Assembly (NCBI GenBank): GCA_027012045.1
Contig: JALUZI010000017.1
Location: forward strand, 1 to 14,701
Reading direction: 5' to 3'
DNA length: 14,701 bases
DNA from: Desulfurococcales archaeon
GTDB taxonomy: Archaea; Thermoproteota; Thermoprotei_A; Sulfolobales; Acidilobaceae
Shown here: piece after piece, positions 1 through 8,380 of the stretch
Layout of the letters: each line of letters starts with the position of its first letter
How positions within the stretch are numbered: the stretch's first letter is position 1
Program-made: the position numbers and the translations under genes
Notes under the pieces: generated by a model
Database searches by the model: none
What the model was told of the DNA's origin: nothing
What the model saw: the letters and a program-made list of their open reading frames with translations, nothing else

Positions 1-702
1 CGCTACTGGAAGCTTGGGAGAAATATCAGTCAGTCATACTGGCCCACCAGATGGGGCGTGAAGTATGATTTCTCCGTGGAGCAAGCAACATGGGTACTGA
101 AACAAGTTATGTCAGCTGAGAAAACTGTAATTCATGCCGCGGGCAGGGAGGACGCGGACGCTCGAATGCTGGGTACAGGGAGGCCTTTAGTTATAGAGGT
201 AAAAAAACCCAGGCATCGTCATATCCCCATTACTGAAGTAGAAGAAGCTTTGAATAAAGGTGGAGGAGGACTCGTCGCTTTCACGGTAGAAGGGGAAGCT
301 TCTAGGATGGATGTGAGATTATATAAGAACGAATTATCAGGTATTAAGAAGCTGTACAAAGCGCTCATCGTTTCTGAAAAACCGGTATCCGACGAGGATC
401 TGAGAAGCCTCGAGGACTATTTTGCTGGTAGAACGATAAGACAGCAGACTCCGAGCAGGGTTCTCCATAGAAGAGCGGATATTACTAGGAGCAAGAAAGT
501 TTACAGGATAAGAAATATTAGAGTAACAGAAAACGTCTTCTACAGCTTTATAGTTGGAGAAGGCGGGCTCTACATTAAGGAACTCGTATCAGGCGATGAG
601 GGCCGGACATCTCCAAGCTACTCGGAACTACTGGGCTCAGAAGTCCAGTGCGTGGACCTGGATGTCCTCGGAGTAGATTTCCCCTTATCCCGAAGCCTAT
701 AA
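1..702 (+). CDS. pus10: tRNA pseudouridine synthase Pus10, 3' part (5' end outside window)
   Basis: The reading frame is open from base 1, so only the C-terminal 233 residues are visible and the gene starts upstream. An internal GTG at 58 is not the true start, because the stretch before it (YWKLGRNISQS) already looks like Pus10. The catalytic-domain motif GREDADARMLGTGRP lies at about nt 142-186; the active-site Asp of the Pus10 family sits in this GRED.D.R block. Family knowledge: archaeal Pus10 makes pseudouridine 55, and often 54, in the tRNA T-arm, replacing bacterial TruB for that job. The stop overlaps the TATA region of the next gene, rpl21e, 51 nt further on. Identity is secure from the motif and the typical L21e neighbour; the N-terminal zinc/THUMP part cannot be judged here. 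Confidence 0.93.
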   Translation, partial: RYWKLGRNISQSYWPTRWGVKYDFSVEQATWVLKQVMSAEKTVIHAAGREDADARMLGTGRPLVIEVKKPRHRHIPITEVEEALNKGGGGLVAFTVEGEASRMDVRLYKNELSGIKKLYKALIVSEKPVSDEDLRSLEDYFAGRTIRQQTPSRVLHRRADITRSKKVYRIRNIRVTENVFYSFIVGEGGLYIKELVSGDEGRTSPSYSELLGSEVQCVDLDVLGVDFPLSRSL

Positions 703-711
703 ACTTTATAT
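698..711 (+). promoter_or_regulatory. TATA-like element for rpl21e
   Basis: An A/T run, TATAAACTTTATAT, spans the end of pus10 and lies about 45-55 nt before the L21e ATG. Transcription would start near 725-735, giving a short leader that still contains the ribosome-binding site GGAGGTG at 738-744. Inferred from sequence only. Confidence 0.5.
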
Positions 712-753
712 GGGGCACGCATATCTTTTACGGGTGTGGAGGTGCGTGCTTAG

Positions 754-1053
754 ATGGTAAGGGCGCCTAGGGGATTCAGGCATAGGACAAGGAAGCTTTT
801 GAAGAAACATACAAGGGAGAGGGGAGGGGTACCCCCCATAAGCCTATTATTACATGAATACAACGCTGGAGACAAGGTTCACGTAATTATAAACCCGGCA
901 ATCCACAAGGGGATGCCCCACCGGAGATACCATGGTAAGACTGGAGTTGTTGTCGGAAAGAGAGGCAAAGCATACCTAGTTAAGCTTTCCCTTGGTAAGA
1001 AGGAGAAAACCCTTATAGTCAGGCCAGAGCACTTGAGGCCTGCTTCACAGTAA
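754..1053 (+). CDS. rpl21e: 50S ribosomal protein L21e
   Basis: A 99-residue basic protein of normal L21e length. It begins MVRAPRGFRHRTRKLLKK, the characteristic N-terminus of the archaeal/eukaryotic L21e family, and has the SH3-like core with KGMPHRRYHGKTG (residues 51-63) and the end block IVRPEHLRP. It is a structural component of the large ribosomal subunit, absent from bacteria. The ATG start is supported by GGAGGTG at 738-744, nine bases upstream and complementary to the 16S 3' end (CACCTCC, 8215-8221). It sits between pus10 and rpoF, the usual archaeal order, so it probably belongs to the translation/transcription cluster that runs to 5679. Confidence 0.97.
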   Translation: MVRAPRGFRHRTRKLLKKHTRERGGVPPISLLLHEYNAGDKVHVIINPAIHKGMPHRRYHGKTGVVVGKRGKAYLVKLSLGKKEKTLIVRPEHLRPASQ

Positions 1054-1065
1054 CCGGTTTTCCAA

Positions 1066-1085
1066 GCTTATAATATTCTTAAATA
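1066..1085 (+). promoter_or_regulatory. TATA-like element for rpoF
   Basis: Two overlapping A/T elements, GCTTATAATA (1066-1075) and TTCTTAAATA (1076-1085), lie 48-67 nt before the TTG start of rpoF in the 79-nt gap after rpl21e. Either could place a transcript start near 1095-1110. Whether it adds to readthrough from rpl21e cannot be seen. Confidence 0.45.
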
Positions 1086-1132
1086 CGCAATATGAAATTC
1101 CAAACAGGGTATAGTGGCGAGGGTGTAGGTTT

Positions 1133-1474
1133 TTGGCTTCCAAAAGAGTCATAGGGTCGAGGCCGCTAACTCTCAGGGAAGCATATGACGTCATGGCCAA
1201 ACGGAGTGAACAGGAGCCAATGCTTATTGAAATACAGAGCAAGACTTTGGATTACTTGAAAGAGTTCAGTGGAGAGAGGGATCTTGAGAGCGTTAGGAGT
1301 GGGCTGGAGGAGCTAGGGAAGCTGGGTGTTAGGAAGGAAGTTTCTGTTGTACTTATAGACATATGTCCTTCAACCATAGACGAGGTTTTCTCGATAATGC
1401 AGATGGACAAAGAATTCAATCTAACACCTGAAATAGCTAGAAAGATCCTTGAAATAGTTTCTAAAACATGCTAG
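1133..1474 (+). CDS. rpoF: DNA-directed RNA polymerase subunit Rpo4 (RpoF)
   Basis: A 113-residue protein matching archaeal Rpo4/RpoF, counterpart of eukaryotic Rpb4. With Rpo7 it forms the stalk of RNA polymerase, which helps promoter opening, elongation and RNA binding. Visible features are the PLTLREAYDVMAKR N-terminal segment and the HRDC-like helical C-terminus ending in the family-like STIDEVFSIMQM...LTPEIARKILEIV. The start is TTG at 1133: an in-frame TAG at 1112 excludes an upstream start, and GGTGTAGGT at 1122-1130 supplies a weak ribosome-binding site. Gene order rpl21e-rpoF-DUF655-ksgA is conserved in many archaea and supports the call. Confidence 0.95.
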   Translation: MASKRVIGSRPLTLREAYDVMAKRSEQEPMLIEIQSKTLDYLKEFSGERDLESVRSGLEELGKLGVRKEVSVVLIDICPSTIDEVFSIMQMDKEFNLTPEIARKILEIVSKTC

Positions 1475-1517
1475 ACCGGAATAAGCCGTTGGGTGTAACT
1501 GGGTATCTATTTTAAGG

Positions 1518-1535
1518 AATTTTATACTATATTAA
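1518..1535 (+). promoter_or_regulatory. TATA-like element for the DUF655-ksgA operon
   Basis: The 107-nt gap after rpoF contains the A/T-rich stretch ATTTTATACTATATTAA about 50-65 nt before the DUF655 ATG. It could start the transcript of the tightly packed genes 1582-5679. Confidence 0.5.
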
Positions 1536-1581
1536 CGCATGGTTTAAGTGAGTAGAGTCAAAATAGCCTTGGTGAATATTT

Positions 1582-2481
1582 ATGTATAGACCGGGAAGAA
1601 GGCCCCCTCGGCGGTATCCCTCAAGGCAACCGCCAGGCAAATGGCGCAGGGACTCAGTGGTTCATCCAGCTAGAGTAGAGAGAGAGGCTGTAGTAATAGA
1701 CTATATGCCCCGGGGAAACCCCTTTGACCCCCATCCAGAGCACCGTGGAGGTGTTCCTATAGTCATAGGTGTTGGCGTGAGAATGTTCACACTTGTTGAC
1801 GGTGTCCCGCTTGTAGGCGAACCCGAGTTCCTGGAAAAAGTGACTCTATCCTTCCAGTTCAAGGCAGGCAGTTACAAGCTACACTGCGTTGAGATCTTCA
1901 GGAACAGTGTGGCATGCCTGTCCGACGAGCCCGTCGACACCTCGGTTGCTGAGAGTGTGGCGAAAGAGGTTGGAAGATTCTCCTCTGTTAAAGTGTTCAA
2001 CGAGCCAAACGTACTGGCGAAATACATAGAGGCTTTCGGTCTCTCGCCTAGGATTATTGATGCCCATAGGGTTCCACTGAAGTATGAAGATCTAACTACT
2101 GTGGCCAAGGATAATCTTAAGGAGGCCATAAAGCGGATTGTCAAGATGCGTGAGAACGTGTTTGTAGAGTTCTTCAATCTTGCAGGTCCGATAAGCCTGA
2201 GGCTTCACACACTTGAGCTCCTGAAGGGCATAGGTCAGAGGACACTTAGGGAGTTCTTGAATGAGAGGAAGAGAAAGGGTAAATTCAGTAGTCTGAGCGA
2301 GATTTCCAGCGTCCTTAGAAGCGATCCTGTTGAGATGATTGCGGATAAAATAGTCTCAGAGTTAATGGGCGAGGACAGGTATTATATTTTCATTAAGCCA
2401 CCGCTCCCCAAGCCCGGGGAGGGGAGTAGGCAGAGGATATACTTGGGGTACCTGGAGAAGCTGTCGAAGGATGAAGAATAG
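1582..2481 (+). CDS. DUF655 family protein with helix-hairpin-helix and enlarged middle region
   Basis: The family of unknown biochemical role (DUF655) is usually found between rpoF and ksgA, as here; nucleic-acid binding is the usual inference. Residues 35-80 (AVVIDYMPRG ... FTLVDGVPLVGE) match the N-terminal OB-like part and residues 163-272 the C-terminal part, with the helix-hairpin-helix segment LHTLELLKGIGQRTLREFL at 208-226. Family members I know are about 190-200 residues; this one has 299. The excess comes from a basic, Pro/Arg-rich N-terminal tail (1-34), about 65-70 extra residues between 85 and 160, and a short C-terminal tail (273-299). ATG at 1582 has GGTGA at 1571-1575. The ksgA start follows the stop after 2 nt. 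A role in ribosome or rRNA handling is inferred from neighbours only. Confidence 0.85.
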   Translation: MYRPGRRPPRRYPSRQPPGKWRRDSVVHPARVEREAVVIDYMPRGNPFDPHPEHRGGVPIVIGVGVRMFTLVDGVPLVGEPEFLEKVTLSFQFKAGSYKLHCVEIFRNSVACLSDEPVDTSVAESVAKEVGRFSSVKVFNEPNVLAKYIEAFGLSPRIIDAHRVPLKYEDLTTVAKDNLKEAIKRIVKMRENVFVEFFNLAGPISLRLHTLELLKGIGQRTLREFLNERKRKGKFSSLSEISSVLRSDPVEMIADKIVSELMGEDRYYIFIKPPLPKPGEGSRQRIYLGYLEKLSKDEE

Positions 2482-2483
2482 AG

Positions 2484-3305
2484 ATGTATACAAGTCATAG
2501 TGCACCCCCACTATCTTATCCTGGCCTATTAAACTGGACCAGGACTCTTTTGCACAGACATGGTGTAAAACCAAGTGACCGGTTAGGCCAGAACTTTGTT
2601 GTTAAACCTAGAATCATACTTGATGTACTGGACTGTATGGGATCGTTCTCTTGTTCCAGGATACTGGAGATAGGGTCTGGGTTGGGTGTTCTAACATACT
2701 ATCTGGCCGCCGTATGCGGAAACGTTTTATCTGTAGAACTGGATTCACGGCTATCGAGTATAGCCAACAATGTTGTGAAGCACGTTGATGCGAGCATAGT
2801 CAACGGTGACGGCATGGACTTCATAGGACTTCCACGGTTCCACCAACTAGTCTCCAATACACCATACTACCTGTCAGGTATGATTATAGCCAGACTAGCG
2901 TCAAACAACTCTATTCAAACCGCATCACTCCTCGTTCAGAAGGAGGTAGGAGAACGTGTTACTGCAGAGCCTGGAGACCCCAGTTATGGGAGGATCTCAG
3001 TTATAAGCCAGCTTTTCTTCAATATCGAGGTTAAACGAATCTATCCGCCAAGCTTCTTTTATCCAAAGCCGGAGGTTTCCGGGGTGCTTCTCTGCCTTAA
3101 GAGAAAGAAGAAGTGGATAAAGAATCTACATGGTAGTTTAGAGAAATTTACTGCATGCTTGTTCTCTGGGAGGAATAAAATGGCTTCCAAACAAGTATCC
3201 AAATGCACCGGTATAGCCCGGTCGGACCTGTCTTGGCTGGGCAAGCGTAGGGTACGGGAGATGACGCCTTGGGAAATCGAGAAACTGCTGGCAGGTGCGT
3301 TTTGA
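2484..3305 (+). CDS. ksgA: 16S rRNA dimethyladenosine transferase KsgA/Dim1
   Basis: A 273-residue SAM-dependent methylase that dimethylates two adjacent adenines in the last hairpin of 16S rRNA. Visible family motifs: LGQNF (34-38), motif I EIGSGLGVLT (62-71), acidic ELD (85-87), GDG (108-110), catalytic NTPY (125-128, usually NLPY/NIPY), and FFYPKPEVSG (191-200), the segment after which KsgA proteins enter the C-terminal helical domain. ATG at 2484 lies 2 nt after the DUF655 stop, with GGATGA just upstream inside that gene. The substrate 16S gene is in the same window at 6718. The stop overlaps the next gene's TTG. Length and motifs are complete; no defect seen. Confidence 0.96.
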   Translation: MYTSHSAPPLSYPGLLNWTRTLLHRHGVKPSDRLGQNFVVKPRIILDVLDCMGSFSCSRILEIGSGLGVLTYYLAAVCGNVLSVELDSRLSSIANNVVKHVDASIVNGDGMDFIGLPRFHQLVSNTPYYLSGMIIARLASNNSIQTASLLVQKEVGERVTAEPGDPSYGRISVISQLFFNIEVKRIYPPSFFYPKPEVSGVLLCLKRKKKWIKNLHGSLEKFTACLFSGRNKMASKQVSKCTGIARSDLSWLGKRRVREMTPWEIEKLLAGAF

Positions 3306-3952
3306 AAACAGTGGAACATGAGGGGTTTAGAGTCAACTATTGCTCGCATCCATGCGTATATGAACCGGAGGCAGACACTTATCTGTTGGCTGACACACTT
3401 ATCAACGACGCGTTCAAAAACGGGTTGAAGCCTAGTAGTATCCTTGAAATAGGCGTTGGATCGGGCTACTTGCTGAGTTTATCTATTCGAATGTGGAGGC
3501 CTCCGCTGATTGTAGGGACGGATATCAACCCTTATGCAGCTAAGGCTGGTTTAAGGGTTGCAGAAAAGGATCATGCCGTGCATCCTATCATTTATCTCTG
3601 CGATAGAGATGAGTGTCTCAGAGAGGGGTTAGTCTTCGATGTGGCATACTCGAACCCTCCCTACTTACCAGTCATGGATAGATTTGACGACGAGTGTTCC
3701 AGCCTGGTAGCTAAGAGCTGGGGTTGCGGAGCTGGTTGCATGCTACTTTTCTGCAAGTCTTTATGTAAGAGAGGCCGGGTCGTATACCTGTTAGTGTCTA
3801 CGGTTTCACCTGTAGAGAGAATTATAAGGTGCATGGAAGAGTCTGGGTGCGACTACAGTATTGTTGGCAGGGAGAAGTTTTTCTTTGAGGAAATAATGGT
3901 GTTGAAAGGGGAGAAGAGGGTTGCAGATAAGGGTAATCCTGGTTGGGACTGA
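3302..3952 (+). CDS. HemK/Mtq2-family protein-glutamine N5-methyltransferase
   Basis: A class I SAM methylase of 216 residues when started at TTG 3302. Motif I is LEIGVGSGYL (48-57), a TDIN acidic loop follows motif I, and the catalytic SNPPYLP has its NPPY at 118-121. The early EPEADTYLLAD (21-31) is typical of archaeal/eukaryotic HemK2 (Mtq2), which methylates the GGQ glutamine of release factor aRF1, normally with a Trm112 partner; that substrate is inferred. The frame is open further upstream to a TTG at 3269, but 3302 is preferred: AGGTG lies at 3293-3297 and TTGA at 3302-3305 couples it to the ksgA stop. GTG 3311 is a less likely alternative. The protein is unusually cysteine-rich. Confidence 0.87.
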   Translation: MKTVEHEGFRVNYCSHPCVYEPEADTYLLADTLINDAFKNGLKPSSILEIGVGSGYLLSLSIRMWRPPLIVGTDINPYAAKAGLRVAEKDHAVHPIIYLCDRDECLREGLVFDVAYSNPPYLPVMDRFDDECSSLVAKSWGCGAGCMLLFCKSLCKRGRVVYLLVSTVSPVERIIRCMEESGCDYSIVGREKFFFEEIMVLKGEKRVADKGNPGWD

Positions 3953-4649
3953 GGGAGAAGCTAATCTAGGGATGGTAGCTAGGCTCATAGATAATTTCTG
4001 CGCTGACGAGCTATACCTGGTTAAGCCTAGGGTTGAGGTAGGAGAGGAAGCCCTGAGGTATGCGGTTAAAGCTGTTGACACGCTTGAGAACGCTGTTGTG
4101 GTAGAGTCCCTAGAGGAGGCCTTGGAAGGTACTGACTTGTCGTTCTGCTCTACTGCTATCAGGCGTGAAGGTGATGTGCTGCGTGAAACGCTCGAGCTGG
4201 AGGATGTAGTGGAAATACTCTCGAAGACAAATGCCTCTAAGGTTGGCCTAGTGTTCGGCAGGGAGAGCACCGGGTTGACTAGGGGCGAACTCGCACTGTG
4301 TGACTACCGCTTCACCATATTGACGTGTGACAAGTATCCAACACTAAACCTCGCGAACTCTGTTGGTATCACTCTATACGAGGTAAGTAAATCCAGGCTC
4401 TCCAATGTTCCGCGTGGAACCAGTGTGAACCTCGGGCAAAGGAGGATCCTAGTCGAACTACTATCGGAACTGGCCTCCCACGTCTTCAGGGATGACCACA
4501 GGATGAAAGATGCCAGGATAGCGGCGGCCAAACTAGGTGACCCGAGGTTTCTGTCTGATCATGAAGTAGCTATACTGTTAACACTCGTTTCTAGGGTGAA
4601 AGGACTGGTAGAGAGGTGCCGTAGGAGTGAAACTTCTATTAACGGGTAA
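3921..4649 (+). CDS. trmJ: SpoU-class tRNA 2'-O-methyltransferase, TrmJ type
   Basis: A 242-residue SPOUT methylase. All three SpoU motifs are visible: NLGMVAR (15-21, with the catalytic Arg), LVFGRESTGLT (110-120), and PTLNLANSVGI (140-150), which form the knotted SAM site. The TrmJ family methylates the ribose of nucleotide 32 in tRNA; the archaeal enzyme mainly modifies C32. The C-terminal third (about 175-240) is helical and fits the TrmJ dimer extension. The start is TTG 3921, overlapping the HemK-family gene by 32 nt in another frame, with purine-rich GGGGAGAAGAGGG directly upstream. Overlaps on both sides point to translational coupling. TrmJ is better supported than other SpoU families because of length and motif 3. 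Confidence 0.88.
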   Translation: MQIRVILVGTEGEANLGMVARLIDNFCADELYLVKPRVEVGEEALRYAVKAVDTLENAVVVESLEEALEGTDLSFCSTAIRREGDVLRETLELEDVVEILSKTNASKVGLVFGRESTGLTRGELALCDYRFTILTCDKYPTLNLANSVGITLYEVSKSRLSNVPRGTSVNLGQRRILVELLSELASHVFRDDHRMKDARIAAAKLGDPRFLSDHEVAILLTLVSRVKGLVERCRRSETSING

Positions 4650-5679
4650 TCCGGGAACGGAAGACGTTATCTCAGCCGAGGCCTACGAGAAGCTGGCGGC
4701 CGAGCCGCTGGAAGTCAGGTCGATGCATGGTAGAGTAGTAGTCGAAGCAGACACCAATGACTATGAGTTACTAGGAGAGAAGGTCCTAGAGCTAAGGACG
4801 ATCCATTACGCCGGAATCCTGCTATACTGGAGCGAGACGGTTTCCCCCACACTTGAGTGGATAGAGGAAGCGGCCAAACAGGCATTAGCCAGCGATTACA
4901 TTCCCCTTACCGCGTCTTTCGCAGTGAAAACCGTTAGAGAAGGGAATCATAGCTTCACGTCGATGGATATATCGAGGGTAATAGGAGGCGTGATATATGA
5001 AGCGGTGAAGCAAGCGGGTAGACAGCCTATTATAAGACTGAACTCGCCCTCGATCCTTTTCAGGGCGGACCTAATAGAGAACCAGCTATACATATCCCTC
5101 TCATTAACAGGAGACTACTCCAGGCACATAAGGATGTACAGGGTCTACGACCACCCGGCCGCTCTTAAACCCACGCTTGCAGCGGCGATGCTGAGACTAG
5201 CTGGGGCCAGGGATGGTGACGCAATACTAGATCCAATGTGCGGTTCAGGTACAGTTGCGATCGAGGCAGCCCATATCTACGAGACCTCTAGAATAATATG
5301 CAACGATATAAACCCGAGGCATGTAAGGAGCGCAAAGGCTAACTCCCTCATAGCACGGGTCGGGAACAGGATAACATTCTACACTCGAGACGCTACTGAA
5401 TTACCTGAAGTCCTAGAGGAACCCGTTGATGTTATAGTCTCCAACCCGCCATACGGCATCAGGATGGGGAGCAAGTCAGCAGTCAAAAAACTATATAGAC
5501 GCCTTGCACAGACGCTGCCGGAGCTACTAAACCGGGGAGGAAGAGTTTCACTGATAACACCTGAAGGCTCCTATATGAAGAGGCTACTAACTAGCAACGG
5601 GATACAGGTAAAGGACTACAGGAAAGTCAAGCACGGAGACCTATGGGCATCGATCATAACGGGAGTCAAACCAGAGTAG
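4627..5679 (+). CDS. THUMP-domain tRNA guanine-N2 methyltransferase (Trm14-like)
   Basis: A 350-residue protein with an N-terminal ferredoxin-like plus THUMP region (about 1-165) and a C-terminal Rossmann methylase. Motifs: HPAALKPTLAAAM (176-188), SAM motif I LDPMCGSGT (201-209), NDINPRH (226-232) and catalytic SNPPYGIRMG (272-281). Related archaeal enzymes include Trm14 (m2G6) and TrmG10 (m2G10/m2,2G10). TrmG10 normally has DPPYG at motif IV, whereas NPPYG is closer to Trm14, so I favour Trm14; the exact position modified is not proven by sequence. GTG 4627 overlaps trmJ by 23 nt and has GAGGTG at 4613-4618. It is the last gene of the overlapping cluster. Confidence 0.82.
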   Translation: MKLLLTGNPGTEDVISAEAYEKLAAEPLEVRSMHGRVVVEADTNDYELLGEKVLELRTIHYAGILLYWSETVSPTLEWIEEAAKQALASDYIPLTASFAVKTVREGNHSFTSMDISRVIGGVIYEAVKQAGRQPIIRLNSPSILFRADLIENQLYISLSLTGDYSRHIRMYRVYDHPAALKPTLAAAMLRLAGARDGDAILDPMCGSGTVAIEAAHIYETSRIICNDINPRHVRSAKANSLIARVGNRITFYTRDATELPEVLEEPVDVIVSNPPYGIRMGSKSAVKKLYRRLAQTLPELLNRGGRVSLITPEGSYMKRLLTSNGIQVKDYRKVKHGDLWASIITGVKPE

Positions 5680-5684
5680 TAACC

Positions 5685-5702
5685 CTTATAATGATATAAA
5701 AA
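5685..5702 (+). promoter_or_regulatory. TATA-like element for rpl10e
   Basis: CTTATAATGATATAAAAA lies directly after the Trm14-like stop and 43-60 nt before the L10e ATG. The start of transcription would fall near 5715-5728, leaving room for GGGTG at 5734-5738 as ribosome-binding site. Confidence 0.6.
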
Positions 5703-5744
5703 CATCTTCCGCATGTATAGTGATCGAGTGGAAGGGTGTGAAAA

Positions 5745-6254
5745 ATGCCTCTCAGACCGGCTAAATGCTACACGCACTTCACAACACCGCCTTACACGAG
5801 GAAAGAGTACATACACGGTGTACCCCAGCCGAAGATAACGAAGTTCGAGATGGGGAACCCGCATGTAGACGCTGACGTGGTCGTACAGCTAATAGTGCTC
5901 GAAGCAGGGCAGATAAGGCATAACGCGCTGGAAGCGGCTAGAATGGCTGTGAACAAGTATCTAACCACGAAGGTAGGAGCCAACAACTTCTACTTCAGAA
6001 TAAGAACCTATCCCCACCAGGTCCTCAGGGAGAACAAAATGATGGCCTTCGCGGGAGCCGACAGACTCCAAGACGGGATGAGGCAAGCTTTCGGAAAGCC
6101 CATAGGCACCGCGGCAAGGGTATTCCCGGGCCACATAGTACTGGAGGCTAAGGGGAAGAAGCAGGACCTCCCCCACTTAAAGGAAGCCCTGAGGAGAGGA
6201 GGGGACAAGCTCCCCCTGCCCACACGTATCATTGTGAAGGAACTAAAGAAGTAA
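5745..6254 (+). CDS. rpl10e: 50S ribosomal protein L10e (uL16 family)
   Basis: A 169-residue basic protein of the archaeal/eukaryotic L10e family, the counterpart of bacterial L16. It binds 23S rRNA near the A-site tRNA and peptidyl-transferase centre. The N-terminus [22 protein letters not shown], the central [25 protein letters not shown] and [16 protein letters not shown] blocks are strongly family-like. The ATG is supported by GGGTG (5734-5738) and a dedicated TATA. It is separated from the upstream operon by 65 nt and from the rRNA region by a T-run, so it is probably its own transcription unit. Confidence 0.97.
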   Translation: MPLRPAKCYTHFTTPPYTRKEYIHGVPQPKITKFEMGNPHVDADVVVQLIVLEAGQIRHNALEAARMAVNKYLTTKVGANNFYFRIRTYPHQVLRENKMMAFAGADRLQDGMRQAFGKPIGTAARVFPGHIVLEAKGKKQDLPHLKEALRRGGDKLPLPTRIIVKELKK

Positions 6255-6256
6255 CA

Positions 6257-6268
6257 CTCCCTTTTTAC
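6257..6268 (+). terminator. T-run after rpl10e
   Basis: CTCCCTTTTTAC follows the rpl10e stop within 12 nt. Archaeal intrinsic termination needs a coding-strand T-tract without a strong hairpin. Five T's is modest, so this is a plausible but unproven stop site. Confidence 0.4.
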
Positions 6269-6358
6269 ACGACCCCAGAAGCCTCCCGGCGATATCTGTT
6301 CTCTCCTACAAACACTAGTCAACTGTTAATAGGCCCAGATGCTTATACACACTAAACG

Positions 6359-6452
6359 CCCGCGGCTACCCGGCGGCGGCGCGGGGACAACACGGGGCAG
6401 AGCCCCGGGGAAATGATTGGGATGAGTCCTTCAGCCTCCAGCCGCGGGAACA
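6359..6452 (+). ncRNA. Candidate structured small RNA, H/ACA-like
   Basis: Bases 6359-6367 (CCCGCGGCT) and 6440-6448 (AGCCGCGGG) are perfectly complementary and close a 72-nt loop. Within it, GGGGAC (6383-6388) can pair with GTCCTT (6426-6431, two G-U pairs), and CGGGGC/GCCCCG (6393-6398/6402-6407) forms an apical stem with an AGA loop. TGA (6423-6425) beside the middle stem recalls half of a kink-turn, but the opposite strand does not give a clean GA partner. One A after the closing helix comes ACA (6450-6452), the position expected of an archaeal H/ACA guide box. An A/T element GTTAATAG (6325-6332) is suitably upstream. No protein frame explains it. A leader segment of the rRNA operon is the alternative, but the rRNA TATA boxes lie downstream. 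Confidence 0.42.
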
Positions 6453-6472
6453 CCCACAAATCACAATCAAGC

Positions 6473-6540
6473 CGTATAAATATTACAGAACAAACCCCAC
6501 GAGAAAACCTATAAATACCCCGCCCAGGATAACTATAAGC
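6473..6540 (+). promoter_or_regulatory. rRNA operon promoter region with three TATA-like boxes
   Basis: Three A/T elements stand in an otherwise mixed region: GTATAAATAT (6474-6483), CTATAAATA (6509-6517) and CTATAAG (6533-6539). Each could start a transcript about 25 nt further on, i.e. near 6505, 6540 and 6562. All are upstream of the leader hairpin and the 16S processing helix. Which is used cannot be told from sequence; the second has the most canonical core. Confidence 0.6.
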
Positions 6541-6585
6541 TTGCGTAAAATCCAGCACACAAAAAAGTGAGGCTTGGATCAATGG

Positions 6586-6627
6586 GGCCTCAAACACCCC
6601 CGGAGCTACCCGGGGAAGTTTGAGGCC
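6586..6627 (+). other. 5' leader hairpin of the pre-rRNA
   Basis: GGCCTCAAAC (6586-6595) pairs perfectly with GTTTGAGGCC (6618-6627). After a small AC/AA internal loop, CCCCGG (6598-6603) pairs with CCGGGG (6610-6615), leaving a six-base loop. The hairpin lies just outside the 16S processing helix, so it belongs to the external spacer and is removed from mature RNA. Confidence 0.75.
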
Positions 6628-6630
6628 GAC

Positions 6631-6700
6631 AGGGGTCGTTTGTGTGGTGCTCCCACAGCACGGAGCGCCGCGCCACGAGAAGGGATCCGCCACCCCCCAG
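6631..6700 (+). other. 16S processing helix, left arm, with bulge-helix-bulge-like site
   Basis: This arm pairs with 8227-8297. Bases 6631-6661 and 8267-8297 are perfectly complementary over 31 bp. Inward come 6664-6673/8254-8263 (one A-C mismatch), CACG/CGTG (6674-6677/8247-8250), 6681-6691/8235-8245 (11 bp) and 6694-6700/8227-8233 (7 bp). The 4-bp CACG helix is flanked by AGA on each strand (6678-6680 and 8251-8253), resembling the bulge-helix-bulge that the archaeal tRNA splicing endonuclease cuts to free pre-16S. One extra G (8246) opposite the left bulge departs from the strict motif. Confidence 0.88.
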
Positions 6701-6717
6701 GGCGGCATGCGGCCGTC

Positions 6718-8222
<1,505 letters not shown>

Positions 8223-8226
8223 GACA

Positions 8227-8297
8227 CTGGGGGAGGCGGATCCCTGCGTGAGAGCACGGTGCTGGTGTGCTGTGGGAGCACCACACAAACGACCCCT
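8227..8297 (+). other. 16S processing helix, right arm
   Basis: Partner of 6631-6700. Its outer 31 bases (8267-8297, from GTGCTGTGGGAGCACC onward) pair perfectly with 6631-6661. AGA at 8251-8253 is the bulge expected on this strand of the bulge-helix-bulge-like site, immediately after CGTG (8247-8250). Confidence 0.88.
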
Positions 8298-8380
8298 CAT
8301 CTCTTGTGTTTGCGCCTTATGCAATCCGGGAATCGTGGATTCCCGGGTGAAGGGCGCTAGGGGCGCTTACTGCCCTTATG

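Noticed and set aside
3269..3301. Upstream TTG start for the HemK-family gene
   Set aside because: It would add 11 non-conserved residues inside ksgA; TTG 3302 has a well-spaced AGGTG and couples to the ksgA stop.
6586..6627. Leader hairpin as a terminator or riboswitch
   Set aside because: No T-run follows, and it sits just outside the 16S processing helix in the rRNA transcript; an external-spacer hairpin explains it better.
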